Positions 1 to 6,336 are shown, counted from the first letter of the stretch. The stretch is 10,266 bases of DNA from Fimbriimonadaceae bacterium (GCA_014380605.1 JACMJO010000215.1:1-10266); one strand, 5' to 3'. Program-made: numbers and translations. Notes: generated by a model from the letters alone, not told the origin.

Positions 1-747
1 GAGGGCAAAGGGCTGTTTCTTCCAAGGGACCGCGTCGAGGCTTGGAGAAGTCGCGTGGGCGAAGTGGCGCTCGTCCATCGGGTTGGCGGGTTTGGCGTGG
101 GTGATTCCCCAGAGGTTCCATCCCTCTGGACCTAAGAAAAAGCAGTGATCGTTGACGTACCAACCTTCCTTCTCGCCGACGGATTGATCAAAGACGTGCT
201 TGTAAGAGCCAACCTTTGGGATCATCGGCTCAAAGTTCATGTAGGATTCGTCCAGGCGGGCATAGTCCGAGAAGGTCGCCTCACCATCCATGACTTGAAA
301 CCCAGCTGAGCTACCGAAAGACTTTAACCCGGAGGCTTCTAGCACCGCGTACTTAAAGTTTCCGCTCCAGACCCGGATTCGCCCATTCGAGGCTTGCACG
401 GATAACTTTGCTTTTTTGCCGTCGAGAATCGACCAGGGGTAGGTCGCCAATCTCTCCTCCTGCGGCCAAGGCCCAATCCTGGAGAGAATGAGTTGGCCGA
501 GCCGCGCGTCTAGCCGTACCGAATATGCATTCTTCAACTCGCGATCAGCCCAGAACAGGAGTCCCGCGGCTCGTCCCGCCTTTAGTTCAATCGATGCCGA
601 CCATGAGGGGCTGACGCTAATCTCTGGATATACGTAACGAGTGTCAAGGGTTCCGGCTAATTCGAACGGTTTGACAAGCGCGCTCGGTGGCCTCACGGGA
701 AGTTTCAACTGAGGCATAGAGATTGCACAAAACAGAAGTGTAACCAT
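1..747 (-). CDS. GH43/GH32-like glycoside hydrolase, 3' end cut by window edge
   Basis: My translation of the minus strand gives 249 residues without a stop, running off the left edge. The start is ATG at 747-745, 3 nt after the esterase stop. Residues about 28-162 look like a beta-sandwich of the LamG/GH32-C type (sugar binding or packing). From about residue 180 the sequence turns into a five-bladed propeller start: WYVNDH (196-201), then LWGITHAKPANP (212-223) and HFAHATS (228-234), the pattern of GH43/GH32-superfamily enzymes. Asp200 in the NDH motif is the probable catalytic base. The first 18 residues are mildly hydrophobic and could be a short, atypical signal peptide. The gene is very likely cotranscribed and translationally coupled with the esterase, as no good Shine-Dalgarno sequence is visible. 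The substrate cannot be told. Family call is fairly firm; exact GH family is uncertain because the catalytic Glu lies outside the window. Confidence 0.75.
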   Translation of the reverse strand, partial: MVTLLFCAISMPQLKLPVRPPSALVKPFELAGTLDTRYVYPEISVSPSWSASIELKAGRAAGLLFWADRELKNAYSVRLDARLGQLILSRIGPWPQEERLATYPWSILDGKKAKLSVQASNGRIRVWSGNFKYAVLEASGLKSFGSSAGFQVMDGEATFSDYARLDESYMNFEPMIPKVGSYKHVFDQSVGEKEGWYVNDHCFFLGPEGWNLWGITHAKPANPMDERHFAHATSPSLDAVPWKKQPFAL

Positions 748-750
748 GAT

Positions 751-1488
751 CTAGAAATGCAGGTTCCGGCGGTGGAAGGCGATCCCTTCCTGAACGTGTT
801 GATCCCAGTATGCCCAGTTGTGATCGCCGGGGAACTCCTCGTATTCGTGCCCGACCTCTAACTCCCGAAGGTGGCGATCAAAGTCTCGATTGGCTTCGAT
901 GAGAAAGTCGTCCACGCCGCTATCGATACGCATCAGAGGCATTTTGCTGGGCCTCAGTTTCCCAACCAAGGCGTGCAGGTCGTTTTGACCTCCCACGGGA
1001 TTAGGCCCGAATATCCTTCCAACCTCCTTCTTAAACTCTTCGTCGCGATCTGGAATATAGTGCGCCATCCCCATCGCGCCTGAGTGCGAAACCGCTGAGT
1101 GGAACGTTTCTGGAAATTTCAGCGCAAGCTTCAACGCTCCATATCCGCCCATCGACAGACCGCTGATGCACCAAGGACCCTTGGTCGGGAAGCTCTTGGA
1201 GATGATCTCAGGAAGCTCCTTGCCGATCGCGGTCTCATATGCGTAGCCTTCGATCGCATCGGTGTACCAACCTCTACCGCCGTCGGGCATTACAACGATG
1301 AGGGGAAGACCTTCTACATAGCGTTCGATACTGGTTCGGCGCATCCAGATTGATTGGTCGTCGCTGAGGCCATGAAGTAAGAACATCACATGGAATGGGC
1401 TGCTCAGGGCAAGGTCGGGAAGAATGATCTCGGCCTGAGTTTGTTTTTGTAGGGCTTGGGAGAAGTAGCGAAAGGTTGCTTGCGGCAC
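751..1488 (-). CDS. Alpha/beta-hydrolase esterase (putative esterase / EstA / acetyl-xylan esterase class)
   Basis: A 245-aa serine hydrolase of the Putative esterase family (the esterase D, tributyrin esterase and acetyl-xylan esterase group). The start is GTG (1488-1486), chosen because the following residues (FRYFSQALQKQTQ, 6-18) match the usual N-terminus of the family; no strong Shine-Dalgarno precedes it. Visible catalytic features: oxyanion-region HGLSDDQSIW (39-48), nucleophile elbow GLSMGG with Ser112, acid Asp193 or Asp194 in GVDDFL, and His223 in GDHNW. No signal peptide or membrane segment is seen, so it is probably cytoplasmic, hydrolysing short acyl or acetyl esters. Directly downstream is a glycoside hydrolase in the same reading frame, and divergently a sugar transporter, which favours a role in removing acyl groups from carbohydrates. 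S-formylglutathione hydrolase activity is an alternative that the context does not support. Confidence 0.9.
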   Translation of the reverse strand: MPQATFRYFSQALQKQTQAEIILPDLALSSPFHVMFLLHGLSDDQSIWMRRTSIERYVEGLPLIVVMPDGGRGWYTDAIEGYAYETAIGKELPEIISKSFPTKGPWCISGLSMGGYGALKLALKFPETFHSAVSHSGAMGMAHYIPDRDEEFKKEVGRIFGPNPVGGQNDLHALVGKLRPSKMPLMRIDSGVDDFLIEANRDFDRHLRELEVGHEYEEFPGDHNWAYWDQHVQEGIAFHRRNLHF

Positions 1489-1627
1489 GTGTATGCAGTT
1501 CTGCGGAGGTCGTCGATATCCTGCAAAACAGGGTGCCTCAAGACAACAAAGGCATCAGCGTGTTGGAGAAAGCCTCCAGACAAGTCGTTCCTTTGTTGCC
1601 TGGAGGCATCAGTGTGCTTTTGCGGCA

Positions 1628-1633
1628 TATAAT
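1628..1633 (+). promoter_or_regulatory. Probable -10 box (TATAAT) of the sugar-transport operon
   Basis: A perfect TATAAT lies 25 nt upstream of the sugar-binding protein ATG. Allowing 17 nt of spacer, the -35 position would be 1605-1610, which reads GGCATC and matches TTGACA poorly. This suggests an activator-dependent promoter, or one occluded by a repressor bound to the overlapping repeat at 1604-1616. Predicted transcription start is around 1640. Confidence 0.55.
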
Positions 1634-1644
1634 TGCAATCCAAT

Positions 1645-1650
1645 GGGAGG
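1645..1650 (+). promoter_or_regulatory. Shine-Dalgarno site deciding the start of the sugar-binding protein
   Basis: GGGAGG is placed 7 nt before ATG at 1658. It fixes the start of the lipoprotein gene there rather than at the in-frame upstream start at 1493, and the resulting N-terminus is a clean lipoprotein signal peptide. Confidence 0.8.
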
Positions 1651-1657
1651 TTCGAAG

Positions 1658-2665
1658 ATGAAAGCATCAGGATGGATATGGGCGATCTTGGCTGGGGCCA
1701 TGATTGCAGGCTGTGGCGACAAGCATCCGCAAGAAGGCACGACGGGAACGGCAAGCGGAAGCGGTGAAAAGAAGCTCCGAATCGCGGTGATCCCCAAGGG
1801 GACCACTCACGAGTTTTGGAAAGCGGTCCGTACCGGGGCTGAAGAAGCGGGCAAGGAGTTCAATGTCGAGATCATCTGGAAAGGTCCCCTCAAAGAGGAC
1901 GACCTCAACGACCAGATCAAAGTAGTTGAGGATTTCACGACCCAGGGAGTAGACGGTATTGTACTGGCTCCGCTCAACGACACCGCGATGAAAACGCCGG
2001 TTGAGAACGCCAAAAAGTCTGACATCCCGGTGGTCATCTTTGACTCTGACCTGAAGGACACCGAGGTCGTCAGCTTCGTCGCTACCGACAACGAAAAGGG
2101 CGGCAAGGCGGCAGGCGAGGAGATGATCCGACTGCTTGGTGGGAACGGCAACGTGGTTGTGCTCCGATACCAAGAGGGATCGGCAAGCACCATGAACCGC
2201 GAGAAAGGGTTCCTGGACGTCATGAAGGCGAGCACCGGCATCAAGATTCTCAGCGACAATCGCTACGCTGGAGCAACTGTGGAGTCAGCTCAAACTGAGG
2301 CGGAGAACCTGCTTTCTGGTTTCAAGAAGCCAGATGGCTCGCTCAATGTGGAGGGCATCTATTGCCCCAATGAGAGTTCTACCTTTGGGATGCTTCGGGC
2401 GCTACAGACAAATGGCTGGGCGGGGAAAGTCAAATTTGTAGGATTTGATTCCTCGGTAAAGCTGATCGAGGGTTTGAGTAAGGGAGAAATCAATGCCTTG
2501 ATCCTCCAGAACCCCAGAAAGATGGGCTACCTCGGAGTTAAGACGATGGTAGAGCACCTGAAGAAGACCCCTGTTGAGAAGCGGGTCGATACCGGGGCTG
2601 AGTTGGTCACCGGCGATAACATGAAGGACCCCGCAATCGCCAAGCTATTAGAGGTTCCCAAGTAG
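1658..2665 (+). CDS. ABC-transporter sugar-binding lipoprotein, RbsB-like (Peripla_BP_4)
   Basis: A 335-aa substrate-binding protein of the ribose/pentose class. It starts with a lipoprotein signal peptide: Lys2, a hydrophobic stretch to residue 16, then lipobox I-A-G-C with lipidated Cys19. A Gly/Ser/Thr-rich linker (27-36) leads into the first lobe, KLRIAVIPKG (39-48). Positions that line the sugar pocket in RbsB relatives are recognisable: aromatic Phe53/Trp54, Asp129 in FDSD, Arg181 in NREKGF, Asn238 in CPNESS, Asp264 in GFDSS and Gln284 in LQNP. It should capture a monosaccharide or small glycoside outside the inner membrane and deliver it to the permease encoded 1 nt downstream. The actual sugar cannot be told; Peripla_BP_4 proteins also bind AI-2, inositol or other polyols. 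Start is set by the GGGAGG site. Confidence 0.93.
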   Translation: MKASGWIWAILAGAMIAGCGDKHPQEGTTGTASGSGEKKLRIAVIPKGTTHEFWKAVRTGAEEAGKEFNVEIIWKGPLKEDDLNDQIKVVEDFTTQGVDGIVLAPLNDTAMKTPVENAKKSDIPVVIFDSDLKDTEVVSFVATDNEKGGKAAGEEMIRLLGGNGNVVVLRYQEGSASTMNREKGFLDVMKASTGIKILSDNRYAGATVESAQTEAENLLSGFKKPDGSLNVEGIYCPNESSTFGMLRALQTNGWAGKVKFVGFDSSVKLIEGLSKGEINALILQNPRKMGYLGVKTMVEHLKKTPVEKRVDTGAELVTGDNMKDPAIAKLLEVPK

Positions 2666-2666
2666 C

Positions 2667-3641
2667 GTGAAGTGGCGCGCCCTCATTCCCATCTTGGGCC
2701 TCCTGGGCGCGCTGCTACTCCTTTACTTCGGCTTCGGGCTAATCCTTAACCTCCAAGACAAGGAAGGGTTCATCGGCATTCGGAACGTCGAGAACATTCT
2801 CCGACAAGCCACTCCCGTTTGCGTCGCCGCATTGGGAATGACGCTTGTCATCGTCGCGGCAGGAATCGACCTCTCAGTGGGATCGGTGGTCGCGTTCGTT
2901 TCGGTCGCGGTGGCTTGGTGTCTGCGCAAAGACTATCCTCCCGCCCTCGCGATGGCGGGAGGGGTTTTGGCGGGCGGATTCTTTGGCTTGCTGAACGGTC
3001 TTTTGGTGACCCGGCTCAAGGTTGGCGCGTTCATCGTTACGCTCGCGATGATGCTGGTCGCTCGCGGGGCCGCGAAGGGTCTGGCGGGCGAGCAGAAAAT
3101 CGACGCTCCCATGTCTTGGCTTAACGATCTCCTTGCCGTTCTTGGCTCTGGCGAGCGGTGGCGAATTTTCCCCAATGGCGTGTGGATTATGATTATTCTA
3201 GCCCTGGCGAGCCACTTCCTTTTGGTCAAGACTCGGTTTGGGCGATACATCGTCGCGGTAGGCTCCAATGAGCGTGCGGCCCACTACAGTGGCATTGCGG
3301 TGGATCGGGTGAAACTCATGGTCTACCTGCTGATGGGGCTATTCGCCGGGTTTGCAGGAATCATGATGTTTGCGCGACTATCGGTTGGCGACCCGACGAC
3401 CGCTCAGGGCTTTGAACTGAGCGTCATTGCGGCGGTCGTCATTGGCGGGGCATCGCTTTCTGGCGGGCAAGGCTCTATCCTTGGCTCAATCCTCGGTGCC
3501 TTGATCATGGCGACCATCAACGCCGGTTGTAGCCAAATGGGGCTCGCCAATTGGATTCAAGAGATGATCACCGGCGGGATCATTATTGTTTCGGTACTGC
3601 TGGATAGGATCAGAGTCAGAGGTGCCGCGCCGTCGTCCTAG
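2667..3641 (+). CDS. ABC-transporter sugar permease, RbsC-like (BPD_transp_2)
   Basis: A 324-aa polytopic inner-membrane protein of the RbsC/XylH/AraH permease class. The start is GTG, 1 nt after the binding-protein stop, so the two are translationally coupled; GAGG at 2651-2654 is a distant possible Shine-Dalgarno. Hydrophobic segments begin near residues 5, 50, 92, 120, 171, 216, 250 and 301. Class signatures are present: GIDLSVGS (66-73), the cytoplasmic coupling loop GRYIVAVGSNERAAHYSGI (192-210), which would contact the ATPase, and AAVVIGGASLSGG (255-267). The sequence looks intact, so a functional partner ATPase (RbsA/MglA type) is expected, but none is encoded next to it: the following gene is convergent. 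The last 4 nt (CTAG) overlap the stop of that convergent gene. Confidence 0.93.
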   Translation: MKWRALIPILGLLGALLLLYFGFGLILNLQDKEGFIGIRNVENILRQATPVCVAALGMTLVIVAAGIDLSVGSVVAFVSVAVAWCLRKDYPPALAMAGGVLAGGFFGLLNGLLVTRLKVGAFIVTLAMMLVARGAAKGLAGEQKIDAPMSWLNDLLAVLGSGERWRIFPNGVWIMIILALASHFLLVKTRFGRYIVAVGSNERAAHYSGIAVDRVKLMVYLLMGLFAGFAGIMMFARLSVGDPTTAQGFELSVIAAVVIGGASLSGGQGSILGSILGALIMATINAGCSQMGLANWIQEMITGGIIIVSVLLDRIRVRGAAPSS

Positions 3642-4969
3642 ATTGCAACGCGCATGGCGTTTTGGATCTCCTCAAAGCTCGCTTGAACCGCCACTGCATC
3701 CACTCCTTGGCTCCTCAAGTAGCTGGCTCCAACTAGAGATCGGCTACCAGACGCGCAATGGACGTAGATCGGTCCTGTCGGCAGATTCTTGGCATCGGCC
3801 AAGTAGACCAGAGGGATGTGTATGGAACCTGGAATCGCCTCCTCTTCCCGCTCCGCTCCAGATCTCACGTCCAGAAGGGTTTTGCCTAGCAATTCATTCA
3901 CATTTGCCAGCGGGAATTTTTTCGCGGGCTCAGGAAGGCACCAGCCCGACAGGTTTTCCAACCCGATAAGGACAAGCGCCTTAGCCGCTTCGACGGCTTG
4001 CTGAGAGTTGTTGGCGACCAGCACGATCGGCTTATCCAAGCTCAGCAGAGAGCCTGCCCACTTGGAGAAAGACGCATTCATCGGGATGCTGACGGCCCTA
4101 AGTAAAGACCCTTCGATGAACTCTTCAATCGACCTCACGTCTACGATCTGCCCACAGGGTGTCGTTTGCTCAATGCTCCAGCGGCCAAGCGTAGGTTCTG
4201 GGCCTTGCCGGTTCACCGTCTTCATCCTCGCAAAGTACTTCGGGGGTTCCGGTTGGCCGGACAGGACGTCTTCAACGAAATCGGATTCCCGCTCGAACCT
4301 CACGGAGAAATTCACGATCTTCTCATATCCCAGGGTTGTCGATGGGACGCCACCCAGCTTCTTGCCGCAAGCTGAGCCTGCGCCATGTCCTGGCCAAATG
4401 GTGAGCCAGTCGGGCATTGTCTTGAACCGCTCGATGGATTTGAATAGGGTTATCGCGCTCTTACGCATCGTGTCCTGAAACCCTGCCGCGATCTCCAACA
4501 GATCGGGCCTACCCACATCCCCGGCGAATATGAAGTCACCACTTAGGATGCCGATCGGTTGATTGGTCGCCGCGCCGTCTATCACCAAAAAGCTGAGGTG
4601 CTCGGGAGTGTGGCCAGGGGTGTGAATGGCTTGCAGTCTCACATTGCCGATCACGACCTCGTCGCCGTTGCCGATCAGTCGCACGTTGGGCTCGTTCGCG
4701 TATGCATACTGCCAATCGGAGCCGCCTTCCTTCGACAGATACAGGGTTGCGCCGGTCAATTCCGCCAGTTCACGACTGCCCGAAACGTAGTCGGCATGGA
4801 TGTGGGTTTCCGTGACTGCTGCAATTCTGAGCCCTTCCGTCTCAGCAGTCGCCAGATATTGGCCAAGGTCCCGGTTTGGGTCCACGACAACCGCTTCACC
4901 CGTCACCGAACACCCGATTAGGAAACTGGCTTGGGCAATCGAGTCTGCATAGTATCTTTGAAAGAACAT
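3638..4969 (-). CDS. Persulfide dioxygenase-rhodanese, CstB-like (MBL + pseudo-rhodanese + rhodanese)
   Basis: A 443-aa protein starting MFFQRYY at 4969, preceded by AAGGAAAGGA; an upstream in-frame extension to 5074 would overlap the aldo/keto reductase and looks unlike the family. Residues 1-235 are a metallo-beta-lactamase fold of the ETHE1/persulfide-dioxygenase type: THIHADYVSG (His56, His58, Asp60), HTPGHT (His120), GDVGRPD (Asp151), PGHGAGSACGK (His195, Cys201). Iron ligands should be His56, His120 and Asp151. A middle rhodanese-like domain (about 272-345) has no cysteine at its active loop (VANNSQQAVEAA) and is probably inactive. The C-terminal rhodanese (about 362-440) has loop HCASGSRS with Cys405. 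Length, domain order and the two cysteines resemble Staphylococcus aureus CstB, which oxidises persulfides to thiosulfate. Likely role: sulfide/persulfide detoxification in the cytoplasm. Downstream partner of the aldo/keto reductase. Confidence 0.9.
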   Translation of the reverse strand: MFFQRYYADSIAQASFLIGCSVTGEAVVVDPNRDLGQYLATAETEGLRIAAVTETHIHADYVSGSRELAELTGATLYLSKEGGSDWQYAYANEPNVRLIGNGDEVVIGNVRLQAIHTPGHTPEHLSFLVIDGAATNQPIGILSGDFIFAGDVGRPDLLEIAAGFQDTMRKSAITLFKSIERFKTMPDWLTIWPGHGAGSACGKKLGGVPSTTLGYEKIVNFSVRFERESDFVEDVLSGQPEPPKYFARMKTVNRQGPEPTLGRWSIEQTTPCGQIVDVRSIEEFIEGSLLRAVSIPMNASFSKWAGSLLSLDKPIVLVANNSQQAVEAAKALVLIGLENLSGWCLPEPAKKFPLANVNELLGKTLLDVRSGAEREEEAIPGSIHIPLVYLADAKNLPTGPIYVHCASGSRSLVGASYLRSQGVDAVAVQASFEEIQNAMRVAI

Positions 4970-4979
4970 TCCTTTCCTT
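4970..4979 (-). promoter_or_regulatory. Shine-Dalgarno site of the persulfide dioxygenase gene
   Basis: Read on the minus strand this is AAGGAAAGGA, immediately before ATG at 4969-4967; the first AAGGA is spaced 5 nt from the start. It supports the shorter 443-aa protein over the 478-aa reading. Confidence 0.7.
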
Positions 4980-5021
4980 GTGGCCGTCGGGTGGTTTGTG
5001 CCGAAGCGCCTTAGTATCCGA

Positions 5022-5966
5022 TTACGGCAATGGCTTTCCTCGTGCGGCGACCAGGATTCGGTACCAGTCCTCACGGTCCACGTCGATCTCGTCGGCTTTT
5101 GCCGCGTCTTTGATGTGGTCGGGGTTGCAGGAGCCCACGATGGGGATGATGTGGCTTGGGTGCTTCATCAGCCATGCCAGCGCCATCACCGTGCGAGAAA
5201 CTCCGTATCCCATCGCGATGGCGTCGAGCGTGTCTAGCAACGCCGTTCGCTTTTCAAGTTCAGGATGATCCGCGGCGACCGTTCCGCCGGTCCCCAGCCA
5301 TCCTCCGCCGAGCGGACTCCAGGACAGAGGAGTCATCGTCACTTCCAGACACTGGTCAAGAGTTCCGTCCGTGAAGCAATCCAAGCGTCCGAGGTGAATT
5401 TCGACCTGGTTGACAACGAGGGGGAAATCGAGCTGGGACTGAAGGGCAGAGACGAAGCTGGGAAGGAAATTCGAGACCCCAAAGTATTTCACGACGCCCT
5501 GGGCTTTTAGCTTGGTGAAGGCCGAAGCGACCTCGGCGGGGTCCATTAAGAGGTCCGGACGGTGGAGTTGGTAGATGTCGATCTGATCCACTCCCAAGCG
5601 CGTTAGGGATTTGTGGCATGACTCCTCGATGTGGGTTGCCGAGAAATCGTAGCGATGCGGCGAATCGGGGTTAGGATCGCCCGGGAATCGGATGCCGCAC
5701 TTCGTTGCGATCTGAATGTCTTTGCGTATCGACGGAATCTCTTTAAGGACCTCGCCGTGAATCTCCTCACAAGCGCCACGGCAATAGATGTCCGCGTGGT
5801 CGAAGAGGGTGTAGCCCGCCTCATAAGCGGTGAGGATTGCCTTTTTCCCTTTCTCCCTCTTCTCCTGGTCGATGTCGGCCGGATCCCAAGTCCCGGCGAC
5901 TCGCATGCATCCATAGCTCAGGCGTGAGGATCGCAGGTCGGATACACCGATCTTCTGTAACTTCAT
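5022..5966 (-). CDS. Aldo/keto reductase (YdhF-like)
   Basis: A 314-aa NAD(P)H-dependent oxidoreductase with the TIM-barrel aldo/keto reductase pattern. Starting at MKLQKIGVSD (ATG 5966-5964), the catalytic tetrad is visible: Asp56 and Tyr61 in LFDHADIY, Lys89 in ATKCG, His135 in YQLHRPD. The cofactor-binding end is IPIVGSCNPDHI (274-285). An early SRLSYGCMR (14-22) and GVSNF (163-167) are also standard. The in-frame extension to 6182 adds 72 residues of no family resemblance and lies across the divergent small gene, so it was rejected. No clear Shine-Dalgarno precedes the ATG; a TAAGAT box only 5 nt upstream could make the transcript nearly leaderless. It sits 52 nt upstream of the persulfide dioxygenase and probably shares its transcript. 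The physiological substrate is unknown. Confidence 0.92.
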   Translation of the reverse strand: MKLQKIGVSDLRSSRLSYGCMRVAGTWDPADIDQEKREKGKKAILTAYEAGYTLFDHADIYCRGACEEIHGEVLKEIPSIRKDIQIATKCGIRFPGDPNPDSPHRYDFSATHIEESCHKSLTRLGVDQIDIYQLHRPDLLMDPAEVASAFTKLKAQGVVKYFGVSNFLPSFVSALQSQLDFPLVVNQVEIHLGRLDCFTDGTLDQCLEVTMTPLSWSPLGGGWLGTGGTVAADHPELEKRTALLDTLDAIAMGYGVSRTVMALAWLMKHPSHIIPIVGSCNPDHIKDAAKADEIDVDREDWYRILVAARGKPLP

Positions 5967-5971
5967 GTCCC

Positions 5972-5977
5972 ATCTTA
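5972..5977 (-). promoter_or_regulatory. Candidate -10 box TAAGAT for a near-leaderless transcript
   Basis: On the minus strand TAAGAT ends 5 nt before the aldo/keto reductase ATG. Transcription starting 6-7 nt downstream would begin at or just inside the start codon. No convincing -35 box is seen; short motifs like this occur by chance. Confidence 0.25.
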
Positions 5978-6027
5978 GCGAGTTCGCCCTGAGAATCGCG
6001 ACTGATTTGCCGAAAACAGAAGAGTCC

Positions 6028-6210
6028 ATGAATATCGGAAGTTCTACCGGGATCGACGCCGCGCTCAATGCCTTGACAGGCATTGAAGATAAGCGCGCAG
6101 GATTGCAGATTTCCCTTCTCCGCAAATCCCTAGATTCCCAACAGCAGATTGCTTCCGACTTGCTAAAGCTCCTTGAGGGCAAAGGGCAGCAATTGGATAT
6201 CCGAGCGTAG
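6028..6210 (+). CDS. Small YjfB-like putative motility protein
   Basis: A 60-aa protein starting MNIGSSTG at 6028. The middle, LQISLLRKSLDSQQQIASDLLKLLEG (26-51), is a single amphipathic helix with the heptad-like Leu/Ile spacing and the S-L-D-x-Q-Q-Q pattern of the YjfB family (Pfam 'putative motility protein'), whose members are usually about 60 aa. The biochemical role of the family is unknown; YjfB is tied to the motility regulon in Bacillus subtilis. No signal peptide or cysteine is present. A longer reading from 5965 would overlap the start codon of the divergent aldo/keto reductase and adds residues outside the family pattern. Upstream AGAAGAG is only a weak ribosome site. No flagellar genes lie nearby, so it appears to be a stand-alone gene. 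Family assignment is by pattern from a short sequence. Confidence 0.68.
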   Translation: MNIGSSTGIDAALNALTGIEDKRAGLQISLLRKSLDSQQQIASDLLKLLEGKGQQLDIRA

Positions 6211-6230
6211 CTTAAGGTTGCAGGTTCCTC

Positions 6231-6250
6231 GGTTTTAGGTTTTAGGTTTT
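6231..6250 (+). repeat. Short tandem repeat, GGTTTTA x 2.9
   Basis: Three near-complete copies of the 7-mer GGTTTTA stand head to tail between the YjfB-like gene and mutS. Such a run is prone to slippage; no function is evident. Confidence 0.75.
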
Positions 6251-6314
6251 CCTGACCTCCCTTGCCGCCCTCACTTTTCTCACCTTCCTAGCTTCCGCGT
6301 CTTCAAGAGAACCC

Positions 6315-6331
6315 GGACCTGGAGGTCCAGG
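6315..6331. repeat. GC-rich palindromic element upstream of mutS
   Basis: Two overlapping hairpins can form: GGACCT (6315-6320) with AGGTCC (6323-6328), or CCTGGA (6318-6323) with TCCAGG (6326-6331), each around a GG loop. It is not followed by a T-run, so it is not a typical intrinsic terminator. It may be a copy of a dispersed intergenic repeat or a protein-binding site. Confidence 0.5.
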
Positions 6332-6336
6332 CTACG

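Larger units (their letters stand above)
1489..1657. promoter_or_regulatory. Divergent control region with duplicated and inverted repeats
   Basis: This 169-bp gap separates the esterase start from the sugar-binding protein start. It contains a two-part motif present twice: GCCTC(A/C)AGACAA at 1535-1546 and 1572-1583, and AGGCATCAG(C/T)GTG at 1550-1562 and 1604-1616. Spacing between the two parts is 3 nt in the first copy and 20 nt in the second. Inverted matches overlay this: CAACAAAGG (1544-1552) against CCTTTGTTG (1590-1598), GCCTCCA (1572-1578) against TGGAGGC (1601-1607), and TGCCT-GG-AGGCA (1597-1608). The second AGGCATCAG copy covers the expected -35 position of the rightward promoter. 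I infer operators for a dimeric regulator controlling both directions; the regulator is not encoded in the window. Confidence 0.6.

Noticed and set aside
1493..1657. N-terminal extension of the sugar-binding protein (55 extra residues in frame)
   Set aside because: It crosses the repeats and the TATAAT box, has no family resemblance, and would bury a proper lipoprotein signal peptide that follows a GGGAGG site.
1667..2173. 168-aa minus-strand open frame inside the sugar-binding protein gene
   Set aside because: Antisense shadow of a clear gene, with no domain or ribosome site.
3564..3583. ATGATC / GATCAT inverted repeat followed by ATTATTGTTT near the end of the permease gene, as a terminator
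   Set aside because: The stem is only 6 bp with an 8-nt loop, the T-rich tail is broken, and it lies within conserved coding sequence.
4008..4478. 156-aa plus-strand open frame opposite the dioxygenase gene
   Set aside because: Antisense shadow of conserved metallo-beta-lactamase/rhodanese coding sequence; no motif.
4970..5074. 35-residue extension of the persulfide dioxygenase
   Set aside because: It overlaps the aldo/keto reductase coding end and lacks conservation; a good Shine-Dalgarno stands right before ATG 4969.
5967..6182. 72-residue extension of the aldo/keto reductase
   Set aside because: It would lie antisense over the YjfB-like gene and precedes the normal family N-terminus.
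6175..6187. GAGGGCAAAGGGC shared with window positions 1-13
   Set aside because: Both copies lie in unrelated coding regions (on opposite coding strands) with no flanking similarity; most likely chance.
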